A DNA stretch of 30,000 nucleotides from Eimeria necatrix (Eukaryota; Apicomplexa; Conoidasida; Eucoccidiorida; Eimeriidae). The DNA lies in contig NW_013654845.1 of assembly GCF_000499385.1 (NCBI RefSeq), positions 1 through 30,000 on the forward strand, given 5' to 3'. Of the stretch, positions 11,251-20,703 are shown one piece after another (the stretch's first letter is position 1; each line of letters begins with the position of its first letter). The notes beneath the pieces are model-generated. The model ran no database searches and was not told the origin of the DNA. It saw only the letters and a program-made list of their open reading frames with translations. The translations under genes were made by a program, and so were the position numbers.

Positions 11251-13903
11251 AGCGAGAGCAGCTGTCTCGCGGACTTCCTCGAGCCCCGCCATATCATCTG
11301 CAGCGGCTTAGGCCTTTTCTGGCAAAGACCTTTCTTTAGGGGAAGACATTTTGGTAAGCATCTTTATGCTGCTTTTGTTGCAGCTGTTTGCTGCAGCTGT
11401 TTGCTGCAGCCGTTTGCTGCAGCTGTTTGCTGCAGCTGTTTGCTGCAGCCGTTTGCTGCAGCTGTTTGCTGCAGCTGTTTGCTGCAGCCGTTTGCTGCAG
11501 CTGTTTGCTGCCATGTGTATTCCTCTGTCAACTCTGCTGTATTGACTGCATGCACTCAAGTGCTGCACAGCAGCACTGAATGCATGCATTCACTCGCTGC
11601 TCCTGTGCAGCAGCAAGTGGCCAGCTAGGGGGGCCCCAGCTGCTGGTTTTGCTGCTGCTGCTGCTGACTGCCGCCAGGCTTGCTGTTGCTGCTGCTGCTG
11701 CTGCTCAGGGTACACAATGCGTCTAATTTCTCTTGGCGTCGTTGGCGAGAAGGGGCCCCAAGTGAAGGCTTTTCATGCGCTGCAGCTGCGCCCCACAACT
11801 GCAATGCTGGATCTTTTGAAGCAGCAAGAGAAGCAGCAGCAAGGGGAAAGCGAAGGGGCTTCCCGGGGCTTTAAACAAGAGCAGCAGCAGCAGCAAGCTG
11901 CTGCTGCAGCAGACGCAGTGGAGGAAGCCCGTGCTGCTCTGTTCTTCGTGCCCATTGAGTGCAACAGCCCCAACCCCTTCATCTGCGCTGTCCGGCAAAG
12001 ACAGCTGCTGCTGCACTCGCCGCCCCCCCAGGAAATGTGGGCCCCCGTGGCCCCTGGGGGCCCTTCGCCATCTGCAGCTGGCGGCCTGCAGGGGCCCCCG
12101 AGGGCCCCCAAGAGGCCCCGGGAAACGGGAGTGGTGTTGGTGGAGAACCTCCCGTTTGAACTTACAGAGGAGGGGCCCCTCAAGAAGGCCCTGGAGCGGT
12201 TTGGAGCCATTAAATTCATTTTTATGCCAAAAGACAAGACAGATCCGACGAAGGGAACAGGGAAAGCGTGAGCCTGCGAGAAGCACTTGGCTGCTGCTGC
12301 TGCTTCGCTGGTTGCTTCGGCCATTGCTGCATCTTTGCAATACAACATTTGAACAGAAGCTCTTCATCTTTTCTTGCATTTGCATGCTGCTTTTGTCTCT
12401 TGTACTTGTTTGCGGCCTTGCTTTCTTCCAGATATGTAGTCTACTTCGATCCCAAGGACGCGGCGAGTGCCACCGAAGCCTCGGGCCAGTTGGAAGGGGG
12501 CGGCCGCCCTCTGCGGCTGCGGCTCTATTACGACAAAATCCCCTTCGATAGGCCCACGGGGGCAAAGAGCATCAAATGCGGAAGCGTAATAGCCACGGAG
12601 CCGCATGCAGATTGTTGGTTCTGTTTGGCGAACCCGCAGGTCGAGAAGCACATGATTGTTGACATAGCGGACCGTATGTACACTGCAGTTCCCAAAGGGG
12701 GCCTCACACCTCTCCACATGCTTCTCATTCCCATTGCGCATTTGCCCTCTCTGGCCTACGCGGACGCTGAGACTCGCCGAGAAGCTGCGGCGCTCATCAG
12801 AGCCGCTCGCAGCGCATTTCGTCAACAGGCAAGGCCATATCCCACAACAAAGCGTAGACCAGAGTTGCGGCACAAAAAAGCAGCGGATACTTGCAGGTCC
12901 TTTTAGTAACAGTCACCAAATGGACAAACGAAGTTCCTCGCTGCAGACGCACTGCTCATCTGTAGGAACAGTCTGTTGCTGTACAGCCCAACAGTGACTG
13001 CTGCACCCACCTATGATAGCTTGGAATTGCATATACGCATTTTCTGTGAGCCAGTGGCAACAGTTTGCTCATGAGCACATGAGGTGTATGAGTAGCTCTT
13101 ACAGTCCCGGGCAGAAGCCCGCAAAGTCGGATATTATCTCATAGATTGTAGGGTTCAGGCTGTAGCTTTGTGGTTCAAGTTTTTGTTTTTTGCAGAGCCT
13201 CGATTTGGTTGTGTACGAGCGCTACGTGCCAATGAAGGCGACTAAAGCCATGCACTCTCAGCTTCACGCAATTCCGTGCGACCGTTCACAGGCCCTTCAG
13301 TCAGGGGAGTTGTTTGAGGTTCGTGTTTGTATCGATCGCACCGTTTCGTGGCTTCTCCAGTTTTTTGAATTTTTCTTAAAGGACAGTCAATTGTAAATAA
13401 AACGCACAAGAAGTCGCAGTGTTCCACCCACCAGGTCACTTGCTTGGCGGAGCACGGCGCGGGCCTGTAGCAGCGCATGCGCAAGCATTTCTGCGATCTT
13501 GGCGCATGTTGGGTTGGGTTGCGCAGGCTAGTGAAATTGAGATCTGTGTCTTGTGTTGCGTCTGCGGCGTCAGAAACGGGCGAAGCGAGCAGGCCTTTCT
13601 TTGCAGAGACTGCCAGAAACAGCAGATATCACTTCCCTTTCTGAGTTGGCGAAGGACCCCTGTTTGGGTTACTTTTACGTGGAGATTCCTGGCGTCTTAA
13701 CGGCGAAGGGACAGACAATTGATCGTTATTTGCATGTGCAACCGGGGAGAGACAGCGGGAAGATTCCCATGACCTTTGGCCGGGAAGTCATGGCAGAGCT
13801 GTTGGGGCTGAGAGACAAAGTCAACTGGCAGGCGTGCCTTGTGCCTAAGGACGAAGAGGCGAAGCTAGCGGCAGCACTTCGTGACGTTGTAGGGGTCAAT
13901 TAG
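9801..13903 (+). CDS. CWF19L1: CWF19-like protein 1 (Drn1-type lariat-processing factor) with inserted RRM
   Basis: Six exons: 9801-10954, 11253-11353, 11709-12267, 12432-12828, 13196-13318, 13607-13903 (876 residues, frame intact). The N-terminal half is the metallophosphatase-like domain of CWF19L1: MVRVLLCGEVRG at 1, FDFAVCTGSFF at about 31, WLLGGAGVAQ, then TDLFVTTEPLLGMFDGLPPG at about 299-318. After exon 2 (EPRHIICS...FWQRPFFRGRHFG), exon 3 continues with TMRLISLGVVG. Next comes an RRM at about 560-640, with RNP2 VLVENL and RNP1 KAYVVYF; the latter is split by an intron. CwfJ_C_1 (CWFCLANPQVEKH, about 666; KGGLTPLHMLLIPIAH) and CwfJ_C_2 (GYFYVEIPG, PMTFGREVMAELL) complete it. Relatives act with the debranching enzyme Dbr1 on excised intron lariats in the nucleus. 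Poly-Ala (about 151-160), Gln13 (about 258-270) and EPQQQQQ repeats are in frame. The end of exon 1 is the weak point: the better-looking donor at 10873 is out of phase, whereas 10955 (gtgggt) restores frame. Intron 4 is GC-AG. Confidence 0.9.
10572..10872 (+). repeat. In-frame (CAG)n tracts encoding poly-Gln
   Basis: (CAG)13 at 10572-10610 encodes Gln13 in a spacer of the CWF19-like protein. From 10772 to 10872 a 21-base unit (CAG repeats broken by GAG-CCG) gives EPQQQQQ about four times. A GCT run at 10254-10280 encodes poly-Ala in the same exon. All lie between conserved blocks of the phosphatase-like domain and keep the frame. Confidence 0.95.
11143..11250 (+). repeat. (CTG)n arrays in intron 1 of the CWF19-like gene
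   Basis: One array lies at about 11143-11171. A purer one at 11211-11250 runs straight into the CAG acceptor, and exon 2 begins at 11253. Confidence 0.9.
11375..11513 (+). repeat. 13-bp minisatellite in intron 2 of the CWF19-like gene
   Basis: About ten tandem units of GCTGCAGCTGTTT, with every third unit carrying CCG for CTG, which gives a 39-base higher-order pattern. Because 13 is not a multiple of three, all frames stay open on both strands and produce several spurious Leu/Cys/Ala-rich or Gln/Ala-rich frames. Confidence 0.9.
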
Positions 13904-16160
13904 AAGCGGCGCCTTAGTTCTTTTTGGGCGCCCTGCTTGAGCAACAGCTCAGCACAGTGGGAAACATGCACTGGATTATGGCTTACCTGGCTTCATGCTT
14001 CCACGTGCGTATTCGAAACCCCTGGTGCTGCACGAAAGAGTTCATTTCGATGCTTTGGCGTGCCTGGTCTTCAGCTGCCCCTTACTGTTAGCTATGGGGA
14101 AGCTGCCACGGCAAACGCTGAAACTGGCTGCCGTTGCAGCTGGTGGACTGATCAGGAAGTACTGCGAGAAGGATGCGCAGATACGCCTTCAGCGAGTACT
14201 GTAGGAGGGTCATTTACATGCTGTAAAGCTTTCCTATTTGTTTGGAACAGAGTTCAAAATGTGAAGTTTTCGCTTTTGTCGATGCGAAAAGAGGACTCGA
14301 GGAGGTGACACCATTTGCCAGCTAGCTGTCACAGTGATAACGTACGGCCCGTAGCTACTAGCTACAGCTAGCAAACTATTCAAAATATTATTTGCAATTC
14401 CCACACTCTGCACTGCTTTCACGGAAATTTTGCAACTTTTCAGGCAGACTATGTGTAAAACGCCGGAATTCATATACTCCATGGTGAAGAGGCAAGACGT
14501 AGCAGCACGGACTCAGTGACTACTCGAAAGTGAGTGTTAAATGCTGTTCATAATGCGAACTCCTTCGGTGCAAGTAAAATGCTGCACTCAGTGCGAGCCC
14601 TGTCCAGTTCAAATCGAGATACGCTCGTGTTGCATGGCTGCTGGCTATTCCAGTGGCTGCAGCTCCTGGGCCCGGTGAGGTACAAACAAACGAAAACAGG
14701 GGAGCCATTGTTTTGAAGTGCACTCTGGAATCCCTGGTTGTGCTAGTTCAACTCGCAGGTATTTAAACATGAGGGGGAATAGGTATTGCAGCTGCTTGTA
14801 GCTGGTACAGGTTGTGGCAGAGAAGTTCCTCTGCTCACCTCCAAAACAAAGACAGTGAGAAAAGAGCAGCTGCGCATTACGTGGCCACTGATTGACAGCC
14901 AGCATGGCGTGCAGTGCCCATAGCTGTTTTCAACAAACCCATTCTAGTGAGGATTACTGGGGGCATGCGGAGACTTTTGCTGCTACAGGTTTGCAACTCT
15001 CTATTGCCCGATTGCTGGCAGGCATATACGGGCTTCCGACACTCCTTCTACAGGTATAAAATATCGTTAGTGATACCCAGAGCGTCACTAATTTAATGTC
15101 TCGTATTGTTTTGTGCAGATAAGTGTGACTGAATGATTCTGTGTGCGTCAATCTCTGGGATGCTCTGCGAACTAGCACTTGTCATGTTTGAATGAAGTCT
15201 TAACTATAATTTCGCAAGATGCTGCTGCGCGCCCTGATTTATTCTCGTTTTCAATAAAACTCCATCAAAACACATCCACTCTAGTGGATGTCAAGTTTGG
15301 TTCCTACCTACACGGCATTCACAGCTCTCGCAAACCTACAGCGGTCAAACAAGACAAAACGAACGCCATTTTGGAAAACGAACTTGAAAAAAACTAAAAA
15401 TAAGCGTTCAGACTGCACAAAGGTGTTTCCGAGCAACTGGAAATGAGCCAGCGAACAACAACAAGTGCTGCTGTAATTGACCACAGAATGCCGAGAGTTT
15501 ACCCAGTTGCTCTCATAGTGAAACTTGCTTTGCCAAAATAATGTAATCCTCAGCCATGCACTGCGAACAGAGCTAGAAGCCTTGACGGAAATGAACAAAT
15601 AGAGCAAAAAAGCATGACAAAATGGAGGAAAAATAAGTTTCTGTCGCTCGAAAAGTGGGGAGTACACGGGTGTCACCCAGTTTTGAACCACCGATATCTG
15701 GACTGCAAACTCGAAAAACGCCTGAGTACTAAGTTCTATATTCCCTGACCTGGGCACTAAATGCCAAACTTGAAATATAGATCTTCAAGTTAGACTGTTT
15801 AGCTTTCTGTAGAGCTTTCTCTGTGCAGCTTTGTCAAGGGGGTTGCCGCTGGCGACAAGCTGATTCACTAGTGTGGGACAGGCATTTGTTTCGTCGTTTC
15901 GCGAATTAGAATTCCTCTTAAACGAAAACTTGCAGGAAAAACACAAAATGAGATGAGAAATAGTTCGTTCTTCTGAACTACTTGTGGCCTCATTCATGTT
16001 TCAGCCTCGAGACACGACTCCTGGCTGCACCCCCCCGCTGGTGTACCGCTGTTGCGCTTCCAGCAGCCTCAGCCATTATATGCAGTTCAGTTTCCTCCTT
16101 CTGTTATCTAAATTGTTGTTCGGGAATCTGAACTTTCTTTGCATCAAATAAAACGCGAAA
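13904..16160. other. Intergenic, CWF19-like gene to peroxiredoxin; nothing recognised
   Basis: About 2.25 kb with only short frames on both strands and almost no triplet repeats. An A+T-rich leader precedes the peroxiredoxin ATG. Isolated 'ttttgtgcag' and 'tctacag' sites near 15050-15120 suggest splice sites but are not flanked by convincing coding sequence. Confidence 0.4.
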
Positions 16161-16691
16161 ATGCCGTTGAACTTGGGGGATTCCTTTCCAGACTTCCAGG
16201 CGGAGGCGCTGGGCGCCGAGCACTTCCGCTTGCACGAGTACTTGGGAGACAGCTGGGGAGTGATGTTCAGGTAAGATTGGCGCACAAAAGCCCCATTTAA
16301 TCGCGTTTTGAATTATGTAGACTTCTGTGTCGACTGATGAGCACGAGGGGGGGGCTGCTGCACTGGAGAGCCTTGTCTCGTGCTCAATTCCGGATTTCTG
16401 GCGTTGCTTGCAGCCACCCGAACGACTTCACTCCCGTTTGCACGACGGAGCTCGCTGAAGCCGTGAAGCTCCAGGACTCCTTCACGAAGAAGAACTGCAA
16501 ACTCGTTGGCTTCTCCTGCAACGACATGCAGAGCCACAGAGTGAGCAGCAGCAGCTGCTGCTGCGCTGCTGCGGCGCTGCGCCCGCAGCCGCAAGAACAC
16601 GCGATCTCCCGTCAATCTGCACAGCGAAGCAGCAAATAAACACCTTTTTGAAATGCTGGGCAGGTGCTGTGCTCGCTGCAGCCGAAGTGCG

Positions 16692-16724
<33 letters not shown>

Positions 16725-17509
16725 GCAGGACTGGGCGAAGGACATAATGGCCTATGCGGGCCGCTCTGGGAACTTGCCGTTTCCCCTCGTTTGCGACCCC
16801 AAGAGGGAACTGGCTGCGAGTTTGGGAATTATGGATCCTGCGGAAAAGGACAAAGAGGGGCTGCCTCTGACTTGCCGCTGCGTCTTCTTCATAAGTCCTG
16901 AGAAGAAGCTGGCGGCCTCCATTTTGTACCCGGCCACCACTGGGAGGAACTTCGCGGAAATCCTCAGAGTGCTGGACTCTCTGCAGGTATATCTTGCTGC
17001 AGCTTCTCTTGTGGCTGTTTGTCTCAGTGGCATTTGACTTGTTTTTGCTGCTTTATGACCCCTCGTTTTGAAGAGCTGCTTCTCTTGTGGCTGTTTGTCT
17101 TAGTTGCATTTGAATTGCTTTTGCTGCTTCTTATTTATGACCCCTCGTTTTGAAGAGCTGCTTCTTTTGCTGCTGTTTGTCTTAGCGGCATTTGAATTGC
17201 TTTTGTTGCTCTATGACCCCTCGTTTTGAAGAGCTTTTTGTTGGTTGATGCAGTGAATACTTTTGAACAAGTCCCGTTTTGTGTGCATGCATTTAAATTT
17301 AAATTTATATTTGTTTTCTTCTTTCTTCGCAGCTCACTGCCAAGTTTCCAGTGGCCACTCCTGTGGACTGGACCGCCGGGGCCAAGTGCTGCGTAGTGCC
17401 GACCTTGGCAGCAGAAGACGCAAAAAAGCTTTTGCCCAAAGGCCACGAGGCGCTGCAGCTGCCTTCGGGAAAGCCTTACCTGCGGCTCACCCCAGACCCC
17501 AGGGGTTGA
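16161..17509 (+). CDS. 1-Cys peroxiredoxin (Prx6 type)
   Basis: Four exons: 16161-16270, 16414-16540, 16729-16986, 17333-17509. They join in frame to 223 residues, almost the length of animal PRDX6 (224). Peroxiredoxins of this group reduce peroxides with a single peroxidatic cysteine, usually in the cytosol. The active site is complete: Thr43 and Cys46 in [13 protein letters not shown], and Arg129 in PLTCRCVFF. Family blocks follow in order: [43 protein letters not shown] and TPVDWTAG, ending with [13 protein letters not shown]. That C-terminal extension separates the 1-Cys from the 2-Cys groups. There is no signal or transit peptide before [12 protein letters not shown]. Introns: intron 2 ends in (CTG)11, and intron 3 carries an ~80 bp tandem repeat. 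The start is clear from the conserved N-terminus, with context gcgaaaATGc. The gene runs in the same direction as its neighbours, more than 2 kb from each. Confidence 0.97.
16694..16726 (+). repeat. (CTG)11 abutting the acceptor of peroxiredoxin intron 2
   Basis: The array runs from 16694 to 'ctgcgcag', and exon 3 (GACTGGGCGAAG) begins at 16729. It occupies the place of the usual pyrimidine tract. Confidence 0.9.
17004..17235 (+). repeat. Three tandem ~80 bp units in peroxiredoxin intron 3
   Basis: The block 'atgacccctcgttttgaaga' recurs at 17055, 17137 and 17213 (spacing 82 and 76). Each copy is preceded by a version of 'cttttgctgctgtttgtct'. The copies differ by a few substitutions and a small insertion (ttattt) in the second. 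Confidence 0.9.
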
Positions 17510-17515
17510 ATCTTC

Positions 17516-17630
17516 TGCATGCAGCAGCTGCAGCAGCAGCTGCAGCAGCTGCAGCAGCTGCATGCAGCTGCAGCAGCTGCATTCAGCTGCAGCAGTTGCA
17601 TGCAGCAGCAGTGCAGCTGCAGCTAAAGCT
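17516..17630. repeat. CTGCAG/CAGCTG-rich array just after the peroxiredoxin stop
   Basis: Starting seven bases after the TGA, mixed CAG and CTG units form overlapping CTGCAG and CAGCTG palindromes over about 115 bases. This probably lies in the 3' untranslated region. It creates an open frame past the stop but has no relation to the family's C-terminus. Confidence 0.8.
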
Positions 17631-17639
17631 TTCAAGAGT

Positions 17640-19735
17640 TTGTCGAAATGGCGGGGCTGGAGCTGCTCTCGAGGCAGCTGCTGCTGCCTTTGTTGGCAAT
17701 TGAACGGGGTTGCGGGATCTGCTGCTGCTGCTGCTGCTGCTGCATCCGTGCGGAAGCAGGCAACTGCATGCAGAGCCAGTTTGCACTGCAGCAGTGAGCC
17801 AGCAAATGCTAGCAGCAAAACTCGGGCGCGAAAGGAATACCATTTTGGACTTCGGCGCAAAACTTAGAGCTGCAACTCTGCAGCTCGCTAGCTGCTTCCT
17901 ATTTGGTCAAGGGACTTGTTCTAGAAAACTGTTTTATATTATCAATGCTCCATTGCAAGAACATTTAATTGATGCTGTATGAGGTTTGTACTTAGTAGAG
18001 CTAGTTGTACGAATCAGTCTGGGCAGCTGAACCATCATGAGCTACAGGTGCTGGGTGGTGCTGGCTCTTCTCATGAATGAGATCTTCCTCAGCCCTAAGG
18101 GGATTCATTCTTTATTGCTTATCACAGAAATGCAGATGCGCTAGATTTCGCAGAGTTTGGAGGTTTACTCACAGCGAGAGGGCTGTGGACCCTGACTATG
18201 TCGTCACAAGGGGAAGTGGTGTTGGGCTGGCGTGGGGAGCCCGGGCTGCTTTGTGTGGATATTGCGAGTGTTAAATGCGCAACAAAATGACAAATATTGG
18301 GCTAGGTTTGAGGACAAAACGCACGGCTCACTGCTGCAGTCAAGTGCCATGCGCTGAAGAGGTATGCTGGCCCGGCAGTGCCTCTCGTGGCTGGGCGCAT
18401 CGGAAACCTGTGCTCCTGTGGCTTTGTCACTTCTTTCCCTTCGCAACAATATCAGAAATGACTGTTAGCAAAGAGCCAGGGGAAGGTTAGCTTCCAGGGG
18501 TGAGAGAAAGCGCTGAGGGAGGGCACTTCAAGTTGCAAGATTGTCTGAGACACTGGTGGCCTCATTCCGGATAAGTGCTTTCTAGGCGGTTGTACTGGCC
18601 CATGGCATCATTAAAATAAACAACTAATAAATTCAAGTAGTTTTAGACAACTGTATCGCTGTGTTGCGAATGTCCTGCGTCTGCAGCAGAAACGAGCAAG
18701 GAAGCAGAAATACCCACCTATTTCAAAGAGATCGAGACTGCTCGTCTCGATTGTGAAAGAGGTGAAACCACAGGTTCAAACTCGTCCGTTTTATTTGTTA
18801 AAACGGTAACATGTCAATTAAACTTGATCTGCGGGAATGATTTAACGGTGGATGTCCATTTAGCGTAGGTTTCGCGAGGTCATTCGTGCGGCGCTGCTGA
18901 CGAAGTCTCGAACCACCACAGCATTGAACTGCCGAAGGCTTGCCTTAAAAAGGGTTTTAAAAGTTTTAACAGGATTTATCAAGGCTTTTAAATGGCCTCA
19001 GTTTGAAATTCGGTTTGTTTCTGCGCTGTGTCGCGTTTGTGGCTAGGTTTGCGGCGCAGCTATGTGGCTGGTTGGCGCTCTGCTGGTGAGCTGCTGGCGG
19101 CTGCTGCTGCCGATTCATATCTTGTCCATTTATTTCTTTCTGTTCTGGAACTCTGGCACCATCACAATCATCTATTTTCTCTTAGTAGATCAAATTTCAA
19201 GTTGCCATTGTCCCTTTCTCGTAAGTGTAATCACTTCTTCACAGAGTGACCTCGCGAAGCGCCGCTGGCAGCATCGGGCTCCAGTTTCGCTTTAGGGAGT
19301 TTCCTGCGAGTGTTACCTGTGGAAAGCTGCATTACTATTTGTTTTTTACCCTTATAAATCAGTAACAACTGCAATTACGCAAAGGAAGCCGGCCTTTTAT
19401 CCAGTTGTTCCAGTTCTCACGGCACCACGCCTTCTTCCTCTGCCGCGTTTCCACATTGCAAATCCGAGCAGTCCAGACGGCTTAAAGTGCCCCCCTCTTT
19501 TGATATATTATTTGAAGAGTATAAAGAGCCACATTTGTCGAGTGCAGGCGGGCAGTGGGCAGCTGCTGCCGCGTCTGGCTCAAGCCGTTGCCTGTGTGCT
19601 CGCCCACGAGCTCACTCAGAGGAAACCAGCTAACTGCTTGCCACACTGCGAATGCATGCATTTCGGGTGACTTAAAATGCATTTTTGTGTCTGTCTGTCG
19701 CTTTTTTCCCGGTTATTCCCGCAGCAACCAGCAAG
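17640..19735. other. Intergenic, peroxiredoxin to repeat protein; hairpins and an inverted repeat
   Basis: No gene is recognised. A CTG run lies at 17718-17742. Two perfect hairpins sit 34 bases apart: atcgagac/gtctcgat (18731-18751) and ccgtttta/taaaacgg (18786-18806), each an 8-bp stem with a 5-base loop. A 15-base inverted repeat (14 of 15 matching; ttcgcgaggtcattc at 18871-18885, partner at 19244-19258) follows. A weak frame without ATG crosses the hairpins (contains IPTYFKEIETARLDCERG). The last 200 bases before 19736 are probably the leader of the next gene; 'ttattcccgcag' at about 19712-19724 may end a leader intron. Confidence 0.4.
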
Positions 19736-20659
19736 ATGGCGGCGCGGAGTGCTGCCCTGGCGGTGACATGGCTGGCGGCTGCGCTGCAGCTGGCGGCCTG
19801 CATCGGGAAGTCGCAGCCCGCGGCCGCGTCTTTCTCGCGGGCCGCCACTGCCGGCGAACTGCAGGCGCTGATCAACAGCATCAAGTTGGCCGTGGACAGC
19901 CGCGTGGTGGCCTCTGCTGCGCTCCCGCTGCCCTCCTCCAAGGGCGCCAACAGCGTGGTGATCTCCCGCGGCAGTTTCCAGCGCTCGAGCTTGCCCAGCG
20001 TGGCCAGCGTGGCCACTTTCAGCAGCGGGGGGGGTCTGGGGCTGCCCCCCTGCTCCAAGTGCAGCATGAACTCCGGGGTGACCAGTGGTCCATCTACGGA
20101 CATTCAAATCGACATCCCCAGCAACGGCGGAAGCACTGACATCATCATCGAGGAGAACTTCGCCAACGGCGGCGGCAACGGCAGCGTCGCCACTGCCTCC
20201 TGTGAGTTCCGCAGTCCGCAGCTTTCTTGAACGGTCTTAGCCATTTTTTTGCAAGTTTTTGCATTTTTTTTCTTTTTTTTGCATCTTTTTGCTTTTTATT
20301 TTGCATTTTCTTCTTTCCTTTTCAGATGTTTCTGTTTGTTGCATTATTTGCCGTTACTTGTTCGATTTGGCGCTGCTTTCCAGCAGTTCGATGCCTCCGC
20401 ATGCAGCAGTTGCTGTTCATCTTTTCCCGCCCAACTTCGAATCTGCGTGCTGTTTTGTTTATTCTTTTGTTCCAACTCTTCATTTGTTTCTTTTAATCTC
20501 TCAAATAAATGTTTATTTTCGACTTTTTGTTTTAAGTTTGTTTCTCTACTGCATTTGCACTTGAGCGCTGTGACTACTTCGAGTATTCTGCGAAACTGCG
20601 TCATTTTTTCTCCTTTTTTCGCCACCTAAACGCAATTTTCGAATTCTAACTAAATTCCC

Positions 20660-20703
<44 letters not shown>

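Noticed and set aside
11723..12565. 280-residue minus-strand frame
   Set aside because: Antisense to CWF19-like exons 3 and 4, which carry recognisable RRM and conserved family blocks on the plus strand.
18037..18150. Short frame MSYRCWVVLALLMNEIF with signal-like start
   Set aside because: Only about 36 codons, no continuation or splice partner found.
18700..18790. Possible tRNA (B-box-like ggttcaaactc)
   Set aside because: No matching A box, acceptor stem or cloverleaf could be drawn.
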